From: Colwellia echini
Lineage (GTDB): Bacteria > Pseudomonadota > Gammaproteobacteria > Enterobacterales > Alteromonadaceae
NCBI RefSeq assembly: GCF_002843355.2
Contig: NZ_PJAI02000019.1
Span: 1-64,000 of the forward strand
Length of the DNA stretch: 64,000 bases
Direction of reading: 5' to 3'
The notes beneath the pieces are model-generated. The model was not told the DNA's origin, did no database searches, and saw nothing but the letters and a program-made list of their open reading frames with translations. The position numbers and the translations under genes are program-made. Numbering within the stretch: position 1 is the stretch's first letter; each line of letters opens with the position of its first letter. Positions 1-8,470 of this stretch are shown here, one piece after another.

Positions 1-2
1 TT

Positions 3-314
3 GCGGCGATGAAACGTCAAGGCGCGGAAGGTGAATTTCGCTCTAACTTACACCGCGGCGGCTCAGCAACTGTGGTTAAATTATCAAAAGAAGAGCGCGA
101 CACGGCAATTATGGCGGCTAAAGCAATGGGCTTAAATATGTGTGGTGTTGATTTACTTCGTTCACAACATGGCCCTATGGTGATGGAAGTTAACTCTTCT
201 CCTGGTTTGGAAGGAATTGAGGCCGCAACGGGTCAAAACGTAGCGGGAATGGTGTTTGAATTTTTGGAAAAAAATGCTAAACCAAATAATACTAAAACTC
301 GTGGTAGAGGTTGA
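3..314 (+). CDS. rimK: Ribosomal protein S6 modification protein RimK (C-terminal part)
   Basis: This is the C-terminal third of an ATP-grasp ligase; the reading frame is open at the left edge, so the start lies outside the window. The stretch FRSNLHRGG followed by [14 protein letters not shown] is the hallmark of RimK; the Glu and Asn in MEVN ligate the metal in the ATP-grasp fold. RimK adds glutamate residues to the C-terminus of ribosomal protein S6. The Met at position 9 is internal and should not be taken as a start. The following metalloenzyme begins 12 bp after the stop, so the two are probably co-transcribed, a pairing known from other proteobacteria. Confidence 0.93.
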   Translation, partial: AAMKRQGAEGEFRSNLHRGGSATVVKLSKEERDTAIMAAKAMGLNMCGVDLLRSQHGPMVMEVNSSPGLEGIEAATGQNVAGMVFEFLEKNAKPNNTKTRGRG

Positions 315-326
315 TTAAGGAAAGTT

Positions 327-1346
327 ATGGATATTTTAAAAATTGGTGAGTTTGAAATTTTACCTGGTGAGCAACGCAAAATAGATTTGCCTGTTGCTAA
401 ACTATATACCGATGCCAATGTATCGTTACCTATTCATATTATTCGCGCTAAAAAGCCAGGCCCAACAATTTTTGTTAGTGCCGCAGTGCACGGTGATGAA
501 TTAAACGGTATAGAAATTATTCGTCGTTTGATTAATGAGAAAAAATTTAAAATTATTAAAGGTACTTTAATCGCTGTACCTATGGTTAATGTGTATGGTG
601 TGGTAAATCAAAGCCGTTATATGCCTGATCGTCGTGATTTAAACCGTTGTTTTCCAGGCTCGGCAAAAGGATCGCTCGCCGGTAGAGTGGCGCATATATT
701 TCTTAATGAAATTGTTAAGCACTGTGATTACGGCATTGATTTACATACAGGTGCAATTCATCGTTCAAATCTGCCGCAAATAAGGGCCGATATGTCTGAT
801 GCAGCCACAAAAGAATTAGCAGAAGTATTTGGCGTGCCAGTAGTATTAAATTCTAACTTAGTTGATGGCTCGCTCAGAGAAGCTGCAGTTAGGAATGAAA
901 CCAAAATACTATTGTATGAAGCCGGTGAAGCATTACGTTTTGATGAATTCTCAATTCGAGCAGGCATGAAAGGTATCTTAAATGTTTTACAACACTTAGG
1001 CATGAAACGCAAAACCTCTGCCTCAAAGAAAAAAGTTGTTCCATTTATTGCAAACGGTAGTCAGTGGGTTAGAGCGAATGCGAGTGGCATTGTACATAAC
1101 ATTGTTAACTTGGGTGACCAAATCACTAAAGGGCAAGTGCTGGCCGAAATAGGCAGCCCTTATGGCGAGGTTATTGATGCGGTTAAAGCGACTCGATCAG
1201 GTATTTTAATCGGTAAACAAAATATCCCGTTAGTGCAAGAGGGGGAAGCTATGTTTCATGTCGCTTATTTTAGTGAAGATGATGAAGAAATTGCCGAGCG
1301 TATAGAAACGATTCATGATCAATTATTACCTGATAATGAAGATTAA
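327..1346 (+). CDS. Succinylglutamate desuccinylase/aspartoacylase family zinc enzyme
   Basis: A 339-residue member of the M14-like AstE/AspA family. Zinc-binding residues appear as HGDE (H55, E58) and the later IDLHTG (H140); DRRDLNRCFPG (about 101-111) is the substrate-binding signature and E198 in LLYEAGE is the likely catalytic acid. The C-terminal third has the beta-barrel seen in aspartoacylases. The ATG is preceded by AAGGAAA at the right distance. It sits directly behind rimK, a conserved pairing; a role in trimming or recycling glutamyl or acyl-amino-acid conjugates is inference, and the substrate cannot be read from sequence. Confidence 0.85.
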   Translation: MDILKIGEFEILPGEQRKIDLPVAKLYTDANVSLPIHIIRAKKPGPTIFVSAAVHGDELNGIEIIRRLINEKKFKIIKGTLIAVPMVNVYGVVNQSRYMPDRRDLNRCFPGSAKGSLAGRVAHIFLNEIVKHCDYGIDLHTGAIHRSNLPQIRADMSDAATKELAEVFGVPVVLNSNLVDGSLREAAVRNETKILLYEAGEALRFDEFSIRAGMKGILNVLQHLGMKRKTSASKKKVVPFIANGSQWVRANASGIVHNIVNLGDQITKGQVLAEIGSPYGEVIDAVKATRSGILIGKQNIPLVQEGEAMFHVAYFSEDDEEIAERIETIHDQLLPDNED

Positions 1347-1367
1347 TCGTTTAAGCTAGCAGATTAT

Positions 1368-1400
1368 AATCAAAGCCCTAATAAACTTAGGGTTTTGATT
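1368..1400. terminator. Hairpin between the convergent aspartoacylase-like gene and pldA
   Basis: A 14-bp stem (1368-1381 with 1387-1400, one G-T pair) with a 5-nt loop, lying 22 bp after the stop codon. The U-rich part lies within the right arm rather than after it, so termination is likely but not certain. It could serve both converging genes. Confidence 0.55.
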
Positions 1401-1481
1401 AAAGACTAATCATTCTCTGAATTGAGCCTGTTCCAACTATGAATTTGAATTCTGCTTAACTTATGTTTTAGTTATTTTTAA

Positions 1482-1503
1482 GTAGTGTTTAGGTAGTGTT
1501 TAG
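1482..1503. repeat. Two 11-bp direct repeats (gtagtgtttag)
   Basis: Two perfect adjacent copies of an 11-bp unit just beyond the 3' end of pldA. One of several short tandem duplications found between genes in this window. Confidence 0.8.
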
Positions 1504-1519
1504 CGTCAATTTCCATTTA

Positions 1520-2599
1520 TTATAGTAAAGTCGTTAGCGCTATACCTATACCAAAGCGTGTTTGATTAATATTATAATCAATTAAACTTCCACCATAACC
1601 ACTACTGAGTTGTGTGTAACCCTTAAGTTTACCCCACAGAGGAAAAGTAGCGCCTATCTCAATAAAACCATTATGTGTAGAGAAATTATTTCTAATTTTT
1701 GAATAGTATTCAAAGTTGATACTCTGCTTATAAACCATACCCAATTCAAAATAGCCCATGTAATCAATTATATCGGGATTATCATCACCATCACCATCTA
1801 TCACCCCGTTTACTGGCGGTGACTTTTCAGATTCTGGGATCCTCCACCATGCGCGGAAAGCCAGGGCAAAATCACGTTTTTCATAAAGGTAGGTTGCATA
1901 AGCACGGTTCCAACTTCTTGATAATAATTGCGATTGTCCGTTTGATTGATGTTCTAAACCCAAAACTAATGCTGAATTCCCTCCGAAAGGGTGTAAATTA
2001 ATTGGTGTAAGGTAGAAGAATTCAGGTTGGTAATTTGTTTCTCTAAAAGGCTTAGAAATCTCTTTCGCATAAATTTGCCACCATGATTGCAACGTAAAAC
2101 CAAAGAAAATTTGATCGCCTTCTCGAAACAAATCCCCCGTTAATAAGGGAATTTTTACACTGATTTGAAACTGAGCTTCAACATTTTTTAGATCATCTTC
2201 CCAAGTAGAAAAATCTTTATAAGCGTTTCGGTTAACAGTGTTAACGACCGTAAAGGGTAAGATATAATTCATTTTATAAGGTGTTAAAACATAAGGATTA
2301 TCTTCGCTGTGTTTTTCTTTAATAATTCGATTAGATAAAGCGCCTAACTCAATAGGTTGTTCATTGTTTTCATGGAGAATTTCACGGGCGATTTTCTGCT
2401 CACACAAGCTCTCTATTTCTGCTAAAGATGTTTTTTTATCAGCACTTTTAATGGTTTTGATGATGCACTTGTCAAACTTATCAGCAGATGGATACTCTGT
2501 TTCGACACTGGTTTTACTATCAGCAGCGTTAACTGGTATGTTAACAACAAAGTACAGTAAAAAAGTTAAAAAACTGCTCGAAAATACGTTATTGTTCAT
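1520..2599 (-). CDS. pldA: Outer membrane phospholipase A
   Basis: A 359-residue precursor with a signal peptide ending near VNA-A (about residue 25). The OMPLA catalytic motif is intact: H217 and S219 in EHQSNGQS and N231 in SRSWNRAY, with the same spacing as His142-Ser144-Asn156 of E. coli. The enzyme is a calcium-dependent, dimerisation-activated 12-strand barrel that hydrolyses phospholipids misplaced in the outer leaflet. The N-terminal 100 residues before the barrel are longer than in E. coli PldA and include an acidic/lysine-rich region of unknown role. It is divergent from the pxp operon and convergent with the gene on its other side. Confidence 0.93.
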   Translation of the reverse strand: MNNNVFSSSFLTFLLYFVVNIPVNAADSKTSVETEYPSADKFDKCIIKTIKSADKKTSLAEIESLCEQKIAREILHENNEQPIELGALSNRIIKEKHSEDNPYVLTPYKMNYILPFTVVNTVNRNAYKDFSTWEDDLKNVEAQFQISVKIPLLTGDLFREGDQIFFGFTLQSWWQIYAKEISKPFRETNYQPEFFYLTPINLHPFGGNSALVLGLEHQSNGQSQLLSRSWNRAYATYLYEKRDFALAFRAWWRIPESEKSPPVNGVIDGDGDDNPDIIDYMGYFELGMVYKQSINFEYYSKIRNNFSTHNGFIEIGATFPLWGKLKGYTQLSSGYGGSLIDYNINQTRFGIGIALTTLL

Positions 2600-2809
2600 A
2601 CATTCTTTATCATGTGGTTTATTGATAGTTTATATTAACAAGTATAACCTGTTATTGGCTGAGTCAATAAGCATTGATTTGGCTCAGGCATATACCTATA
2701 GATTTGTGCTATTTAGTTATGAGCTTGAATATAATTGAGATAATAATTTTTACTTCTTTTTCAGCATTTAGAAACGCTTTTATGAATAAAGAACGGTACA
2801 CGAGTATAT

Positions 2810-3541
2810 ATGATAATGAAATTAAACTGTGATTTAGGCGAAAGCTTTGGCGCGTGGTCCATGGGGCTTGATAATGAGGTGATGCCTTATATTGATCAAG
2901 CCAACATTGCTTGTGGCTTTCACGCCGGCGATTCCTTAGTAATGCAAAAAACATTAACTTTGGCAAAACAATGTCAAGTATCTATTGGCGCGCATCCAAG
3001 TTATCCCGATTTAGTAGGGTTTGGACGACGGTCTATGGCCTGTACACAGCAAGAAATAATAGCAATGCTCCACTATCAAATTGCAGCACTCGACGGTATG
3101 GCACAAGTTCAAGGATTATCGCTTGATTATGTGAAACCTCATGGTGCGCTATACAACGATATGATGAAAAAACCAGAAGTATTTAACTCGATTTTAACGG
3201 CTATTTCTCAATATCCTAAGAAACTTGTGTTGATGATCCAAGCAACAGCTGACTTTGATAATTATAAACTACAAGCAACGAAATTAGGCATTACGTTGTA
3301 TAGCGAAGCATTTGCTGATAGATGTTATGACGATAACGGCAGATTATTAGCTAGAACTGAGCAAGATGCGGTGTTATCTAAAGAAGCTATGCTTGCACAA
3401 GTCAAGCAACTGGCAGAGCAGGGCAGTGTTACCACTATTTCAGGTAAGATTCTAACATTAAACGTTGATAGCTTGTGTGTGCATGGTGATAATATTGAAG
3501 GCGTACAGGCCATTCGTGAAATAAAAGATTTGCTACGTTAA
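2810..3541 (+). CDS. pxpA: 5-oxoprolinase subunit A (LamB/YcsF family)
   Basis: A 243-residue protein beginning MKLNCDLGESFGAW, the typical YcsF/PxpA N-terminus, with IDQANIACGFHAGD and YVKPHGALYND as conserved metal/substrate segments. PxpA works with PxpB and PxpC to open 5-oxoproline (pyroglutamate) to glutamate with ATP. An alternative start lies two codons downstream (2816); the upstream ATG gives better spacing to the weak ACGAG site. The stop overlaps the next start (TAATG), indicating translational coupling with pxpB. Confidence 0.93.
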   Translation: MIMKLNCDLGESFGAWSMGLDNEVMPYIDQANIACGFHAGDSLVMQKTLTLAKQCQVSIGAHPSYPDLVGFGRRSMACTQQEIIAMLHYQIAALDGMAQVQGLSLDYVKPHGALYNDMMKKPEVFNSILTAISQYPKKLVLMIQATADFDNYKLQATKLGITLYSEAFADRCYDDNGRLLARTEQDAVLSKEAMLAQVKQLAEQGSVTTISGKILTLNVDSLCVHGDNIEGVQAIREIKDLLR

Positions 3542-4404
3542 TGGCTATAGATGATCAACCCAAGCGGCCTGTGTATAACAGCCCATTAACTCCAGAGTTT
3601 AATTGTGAGATGAATACATCAACTCAAATTAATGAACATATTCGATTGGATATTGCTGGCGAAAATGTATTAATACTTTACTTTACGGAGCTTGATTTTA
3701 CAGAACATGACTTAACGCTAGGCGCTAACGAGGATAAAAAAGAACCTTCTTCCAATAATATTTTGCAAAGCGGTATTTCCGAAACTGTTAATAGCCAAGT
3801 GCAGCAAACTGTAGTTTTACTCCGTCAGCATTTAGCCAATGAAATTATTGATCTTATTCCTTCATATGCTTCCGTTTTGGTAATGTTTGATTTATTGAAA
3901 ACCGATCATCACCAATTACGATTAAAATTACAACAATTATTAAAATCTTGCACAATAGCACCTGAGCAGCAAGGTAGGCTAATCGAATTACCAGCTTATT
4001 ATTCTCTTGAATCAGGTATGGATTTACCCCGTATTGCGAAACAAGCGAAATTAAGCGTTGAGCAAGTTATTCATTTACATCAAGCACAAGAGTATCGGGT
4101 TTATGCCATAGGCTTTGCACCCGGCTTTGCTTATTTAGGTGAAGTGGATGAGCGTATTGCTATGTCGAGGTTAGCAACACCACGATTAACAGTGCCTAAA
4201 GGTGCAATTGCCATTGCAGATAGGCAAACTGCAGTTTACCCCGCACAATCTCCAGGGGGATGGAATATTATAGGCTTATGCCCAACAGATATGTTTAATG
4301 CCAAAGCTGAGCCAATAATGCCTGTAGCCGTTGGTGATAGAGTAAAGTTTGTGGCAATAACTAAACAACAGTTTTTAAGCTTGGGCGGAAAATTAGCTGA
4401 TTAG
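3541..4404 (+). CDS. pxpB: 5-oxoprolinase subunit B (KipI-like), with an insertion
   Basis: A 287-residue PxpB/KipI homologue. The C-terminal half is typical: GFAPGFAYLG, TPRLTVPKGAIAIA and YPAQSPGGWNIIG. The family is usually about 220-240 residues. The extra length is an N-terminal extension of about 30 residues and a polar segment at roughly residues 62-95 splitting the first subdomain. An internal ATG at 3610 would remove the extension but loses the stop-start overlap with pxpA, so 3541 is preferred. It forms the PxpBC complex that phosphorylates and hydrolyses 5-oxoproline. Confidence 0.9.
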   Translation: MAIDDQPKRPVYNSPLTPEFNCEMNTSTQINEHIRLDIAGENVLILYFTELDFTEHDLTLGANEDKKEPSSNNILQSGISETVNSQVQQTVVLLRQHLANEIIDLIPSYASVLVMFDLLKTDHHQLRLKLQQLLKSCTIAPEQQGRLIELPAYYSLESGMDLPRIAKQAKLSVEQVIHLHQAQEYRVYAIGFAPGFAYLGEVDERIAMSRLATPRLTVPKGAIAIADRQTAVYPAQSPGGWNIIGLCPTDMFNAKAEPIMPVAVGDRVKFVAITKQQFLSLGGKLAD

Positions 4405-4479
4405 GCGACGTTAGTCACCAACTATTAAAATGACAATATCAGTGATACTCATGGTAACGACAATAAAGGATAAACAACA

Positions 4480-5433
4480 ATGCTAGGGTTTGTCGTTAAA
4501 AATTCGGGTGTACTAAGCATAATTCAAGATGCTGGCCGTTTTGGGGCGTTTAATTTAGGTTTAACCAATGGCGGCCCTGCGGATGCCTTGGCGTTTAATT
4601 GGGCTAATAAATTATGCGGTAATGAACTTAACTCATCAGCGATTGAGATTAGTGTCGGTGGTTTACAATTAACAGCGCAAGTTGATTGTGTTATCGCTAT
4701 AACTGGCGCGCCTATGCCACTAACGCTTAATGGTAAAGCAAAAGAGTTATGGCAAAGCTTTACGGTAAAAGCCGGTGATAATATTCAGCTTGGTTTTGCT
4801 TCGGTTGGCGTACGTTGTTATTTAGCCGTTGCAGGAGGATTTACTGTACCCCATATTTTTGGCAGTAGCGCTACGGTTTGTCGAGAATCTATAGGTGGTA
4901 TTAATGGTGGTAAATTAGTGGTTAATGATCTATTAGTTTGTCAACAAATGTCCACAGTAAGCTGTAAAAATATAAAACTATGGCAGTTGCCTGAGTATGA
5001 TATTCCAACCTATTCTAACGAAGTGGTATTAAAAACAGTATTAGGTTATCAACATCAGCATTTTAGTGTAGCTGAAAAACAATTATTTTTCAGCAGTGAA
5101 TATAAGATAGGTAAGTTATGGGATCGCATGGGGTATCGTTTACAAGGACGGCCCATTACTGCAGATATTGACGGTATCTTATCCGAAGGGATCAGCTATG
5201 GAGCGATACAAATACCTGCAGATGGTCAACCTATTGTATTATTAAACGATCGGCAGACTATCGGCGGTTATCCTAAAATGGGGACTGTTTTTTCAGCAGA
5301 TTGCGCTAAGCTTTCGCAGTATCGACAAGGTGATAGCGTTCGTTTTAAGCCAATATCAATAGAAAACGCAAATAATTTATATCATCTAAATGCCGCGCGA
5401 TTTAATCGTATTAAACTTATTCGTTGTAACTAA
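4480..5433 (+). CDS. pxpC: 5-oxoprolinase subunit C (biotin-dependent carboxyltransferase-like)
   Basis: A 317-residue PxpC/KipA homologue. The N-terminus (VVKNSGVLSIIQDAGRFG then LGLTNGGPADALAFNWAN) and the later LSEGISYGAIQIPADGQPI and GGYPKMGTVF are family signatures shared with allophanate hydrolase subunit 2. It completes the 5-oxoprolinase with PxpA and PxpB. It is separated from pxpB by 75 bp, and a ribosome site (AAAGGA) precedes the ATG. It converges on uspE, with a hairpin overlapping its stop codon. Confidence 0.93.
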   Translation: MLGFVVKNSGVLSIIQDAGRFGAFNLGLTNGGPADALAFNWANKLCGNELNSSAIEISVGGLQLTAQVDCVIAITGAPMPLTLNGKAKELWQSFTVKAGDNIQLGFASVGVRCYLAVAGGFTVPHIFGSSATVCRESIGGINGGKLVVNDLLVCQQMSTVSCKNIKLWQLPEYDIPTYSNEVVLKTVLGYQHQHFSVAEKQLFFSSEYKIGKLWDRMGYRLQGRPITADIDGILSEGISYGAIQIPADGQPIVLLNDRQTIGGYPKMGTVFSADCAKLSQYRQGDSVRFKPISIENANNLYHLNAARFNRIKLIRCN

Positions 5434-5468
5434 GCCGAGTTAAATCAATATGTTTAACTCATCGGCTT
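5431..5468. terminator. Bidirectional hairpin between pxpC and uspE
   Basis: A 14-bp stem with a 2-nt bulge (5431-5444 with 5452-5468), starting in the TAA of pxpC. It lies between converging genes; the U-tract is poor on the plus side, so efficiency is uncertain. Confidence 0.55.
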
Positions 5469-5488
5469 AATAAACATTATACTCGCAT

Positions 5489-6436
5489 CTACTCAGCTAG
5501 TGGCGACACATAACCGTCAGGCTTTAATGCTAATACATCACAGTTTAATAGGTCGATAACTTGCTCTGCTGTATTACCTATTAAAGCGGCTGAAATACCT
5601 GTACGGCCAACTGTACCTAAAACCACTAACTCTGCATCAATCTTTAATGCCGTTTCTTCAATGACAGCTTCCGGTAAACCTTCTTCAACATAAGTATTAG
5701 CTAACGGTATATTAAAATTATTAGCATGAACTATCATCGCTTTTTGGTGATGTTCATGCATGGCATGATTGTATTCACTCGCATCGAACTCTGGTATTTC
5801 AATGGCAATATTCACAGGAGTACCTGGATAAGAGTTAACTAAGTGTACATTCGCGGTAATTAATTGCGCAATATTTTTTGCCTGCTCGGTAATCCGGTTA
5901 TTTAACGAAAGGTGCTCTGCTTCATCACTACCAACATTTAAGGCTGCTAATATATTGCCTTGTTTTGGCCATGCATGATCTTTTACTAGTAATACAGGGC
6001 AAGGGCATTTTCGTAAAATATGCCAATCAGTTGGAGTAAAAACTACCGACTTAAATTTATCGTGATGATGTGTGCCCTTGATCACAAGATCGTGATTATG
6101 GCCAATAACTTGTTTGACAATGGCTTCATAAGGGCGATTATTCCAAACGACTTTACTGTGTATTTTGATATCGACATTTAAGTCGTCAATAAGATCATTC
6201 AACCATTGTTGTTTTTCTTTGATAACTAGCTCACGCATACTATCTCTATCGTCGCTAGATAATATTGTTGTCATCTCATAGGAAAAGTCGAAGATACTAA
6301 AAAAAGCAGTGATTTTGATGTGCTTTTCAGGCAGCAGAGTTTGTATTTTAGAGACTAGTTCTATTGCTCTTTTTAATGCTTTTTGATCTTCATTTGAAGG
6401 GTCAATAACAACGAGAATACTTTGATAAATGTCCAT
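5489..6436 (-). CDS. uspE: Universal stress protein UspE (tandem Usp domains)
   Basis: A 315-residue protein, the length of E. coli UspE, with two Usp domains. The first opens SILVVIDPS; the second carries AELVVLGTVGRTGISAALIGNTAEQVI, the ATP-binding G-x2-G-x9-G(S/N) pattern of that domain. UspE belongs to the UspCE class linked to stress resistance and motility/adhesion in E. coli. A strong ribosome site (GAGGCAGGT) precedes the ATG. Its position next to fnr is conserved in many gammaproteobacteria, consistent with an oxygen-responsive regulon. Confidence 0.92.
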   Translation of the reverse strand: MDIYQSILVVIDPSNEDQKALKRAIELVSKIQTLLPEKHIKITAFFSIFDFSYEMTTILSSDDRDSMRELVIKEKQQWLNDLIDDLNVDIKIHSKVVWNNRPYEAIVKQVIGHNHDLVIKGTHHHDKFKSVVFTPTDWHILRKCPCPVLLVKDHAWPKQGNILAALNVGSDEAEHLSLNNRITEQAKNIAQLITANVHLVNSYPGTPVNIAIEIPEFDASEYNHAMHEHHQKAMIVHANNFNIPLANTYVEEGLPEAVIEETALKIDAELVVLGTVGRTGISAALIGNTAEQVIDLLNCDVLALKPDGYVSPLAE

Positions 6437-6585
6437 ACCTGCCTCTGTAAATTAATGAATAATATTATAGTATTTATAGCAAAGTTGACGAGTTAATGCT
6501 TATTAAAATTAGTGTTATTTAAATTTTTGAGGCGTTAATGGGTTGTTAAAAGAGCAATACGAGTGAACACCAGGTTATCAGGCCA

Positions 6586-7305
6586 CTATAAATCGGCAGT
6601 CTTACAAAGCATATCAAAATCAACAATTGAAATTAATTTCCCTTCAACCTTTATTAAACCGATTTTGTGGAAACGATTTAATAAACGACTGATAGTTTCC
6701 ACTGTTAAACCAATGTAATTACCAATATCGCTACGTGTCATGGTTAAACGAAATTCGCTGGCGGATAAGCCACGAGCATGATACCGCTCGCTTAAACTGA
6801 CGATGAAAGTAGCAACACGTTGCTCGGCATTCTTTCTGTTAAGTAAGGTTAACATTGCCTGATCGGTTTTAATTTCATTACTCATTAACCGTAATACCTG
6901 CTTTTTAAGTTTCGGCATAGTATCAGATAGTTCATCTAAGTTGACATAAGGAATTTCACATACCATAGATGTTTCGAGGGCTTGGGCAAAACTCGGGTGA
7001 GAGTTATCGGCAATAGCATCAAAACCAAGTAAGTCACCTGCAAGATGAAACCCTGTAATTTGTTCTTCACCTTGCTGATTTATAGTATAGGTTTTAAAGG
7101 TGCCTGAGCGGATAGCAAATAAAGCATGCATCACTTCGCCGTCTTGAAATAATTTGTCGCCTTTATGAATAGGGCGTTTGCGATCAATAATTTCATCAAG
7201 AGAGTTAAGCTCTTGATTATTTAAGGAAAAGGGTAGGCAGAGTTCGCTTATGCTGCAGTTATGGCAATTAATATGTTGTGTTGCAGAGCAGCTATTGTTT
7301 GACAT
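6586..7305 (-). CDS. fnr: Oxygen-sensing regulator Fnr (EtrA)
   Basis: A 239-residue CRP/FNR protein. Cys14, Cys17 and Cys23 (C-x2-C-x5-C) plus Cys116 correspond exactly, with an offset of six, to Cys20, 23, 29 and 122 that hold the [4Fe-4S] cluster of E. coli FNR. The recognition helix [15 protein letters not shown] keeps the E-xx-SR residues that read TTGAT half-sites. It activates microaerobic and anaerobic genes when the cluster is intact. It ends the cbb3 block on the same strand, and a perfect FNR box precedes ccoN. Confidence 0.96.
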   Translation of the reverse strand: MSNNSCSATQHINCHNCSISELCLPFSLNNQELNSLDEIIDRKRPIHKGDKLFQDGEVMHALFAIRSGTFKTYTINQQGEEQITGFHLAGDLLGFDAIADNSHPSFAQALETSMVCEIPYVNLDELSDTMPKLKKQVLRLMSNEIKTDQAMLTLLNRKNAEQRVATFIVSLSERYHARGLSASEFRLTMTRSDIGNYIGLTVETISRLLNRFHKIGLIKVEGKLISIVDFDMLCKTADL

Positions 7306-7404
7306 GTTATTGACTCTTTTATTAGTGATTTTTATTATTTCTAACTAACTATTAATGACGTTGATTTGTTTAGTTAACCATATACTCCAGCTCTTCGGAT
7401 ATTA

Positions 7405-8181
7405 TTAAAACACTACTCGAATGGCAACTATAAAGCTATATATTCCATAACTAATAAGCGATATCGCCATGGTTTTTCTAAACAGTAAATTAGCAAGTAA
7501 GGCTTTAATACTTTGCATACCAATTGACAAAGCAATTAATGCCGGTAGGGTGCCTAAGCCAAAAGATAACATGATAGCTGCCCCTGTCAATGTGCTGCCG
7601 CTAGCTAGTGCCCAAGTTAGGGTAGAATAAACCAAGCCACATGGCAACCAACCCCATAACGCACCTAATCCTAGTGACTTCTTACGACTATCAACAGGAA
7701 TAACAAATTTTGCCATGGGGGATAAATGTTGCCATAAACCTTTGCCTAAAGCTTCAACTCTATTAAGCCACATTAACCATTGGCCTATGTATAAACCCAA
7801 TAAAATAAGAAATATAGCGGCAACTAAGCGTAACCCGGCTAGTGGTAAGCCTATATTTTTAGCTGCTATTGAACCAGTAAAACCTACGATGGCGCCAATT
7901 AAGGTATAACTAGCAATGCGGCCAATATGATAAAATAAAATGAATTTAAAACGGCTTGATTGCGCCGAACACGCTGTTGATGAACTCATTGGGGGGGCAG
8001 CACTTGTCACGGTAACGGGTATGTCACCTTGCGTGCTGATGTTTGCTTGTCCTAATGTCTCACGCTTTGTGGGCTTATTAATTACCGAAGTGAGCATGGT
8101 AGTTATGCCACCACACATAGCTAAACAATGACCAGAGCCAAGTAAGCCAATAATAAAAGCGGAAAATAAATCAATACTCAT
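7405..8181 (-). CDS. TauE/SafE-like (CcoI-associated) membrane protein
   Basis: A 258-residue integral membrane protein of the sulfite exporter TauE/SafE superfamily (DUF2182/YtfN-like annotations are not supported). It starts with a hydrophobic segment containing GLLGSGHCLAMCGGI, a motif found in the subgroup encoded behind ccoS. About six further membrane segments follow, with GALWGWLPCGLVYSTL as a second conserved loop. The His/Cys/Met-containing motifs suggest metal handling for cbb3 assembly, but the transported species is not established. A polar insert at residues 35-70 is rich in Ser, Thr and Pro. The gene starts 3 bp after the ccoS stop, so the two are co-transcribed. Confidence 0.82.
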   Translation of the reverse strand: MSIDLFSAFIIGLLGSGHCLAMCGGITTMLTSVINKPTKRETLGQANISTQGDIPVTVTSAAPPMSSSTACSAQSSRFKFILFYHIGRIASYTLIGAIVGFTGSIAAKNIGLPLAGLRLVAAIFLILLGLYIGQWLMWLNRVEALGKGLWQHLSPMAKFVIPVDSRKKSLGLGALWGWLPCGLVYSTLTWALASGSTLTGAAIMLSFGLGTLPALIALSIGMQSIKALLANLLFRKTMAISLISYGIYSFIVAIRVVF

Positions 8182-8184
8182 GGT

Positions 8185-8415
8185 TTAGTTAGGCTTGTTT
8201 ATATCTGATTGAACTTCTGGCTTAATTTCTTGCATCTGCTTTTCGATGCTAATTTCATCTGTATTGTTTTTACGTTGTTCATCGTCAAACAAAATGCTCA
8301 TGCCTTGCTTTTCAAGATCATCAAACTGTTCTGTTTTAACGGCCCAGAAAAAGAAGTAAATACCTAACGCGGTGAATATGATGGCGATTGGGATTAATAT
8401 ATAAATGATACTCAT
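8185..8415 (-). CDS. ccoS: cbb3 oxidase maturation protein CcoS
   Basis: A 76-residue protein with a single N-terminal membrane helix (IYILIPIAIIFTALGIYFFFWAV) followed by the family signature KTEQFDDLEKQG. CcoS is needed to insert cofactors (haem b/copper) into CcoN. The polar C-terminal tail is longer than the minimal CcoS. It lies between ccoI and the TauE-like gene on the same strand. Confidence 0.93.
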   Translation of the reverse strand: MSIIYILIPIAIIFTALGIYFFFWAVKTEQFDDLEKQGMSILFDDEQRKNNTDEISIEKQMQEIKPEVQSDINKPN

Positions 8416-8470
8416 TGTTTTTATCTCTTAGCTAATGTTTTAGCTTATTGGCTCTTCGCTTACGCAGCGT

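Noticed and set aside
2364-2738. 124-residue plus-strand frame opposite pldA
   Set aside because: It is antisense to the well-supported pldA signal peptide region and lacks a ribosome site or recognisable protein pattern.
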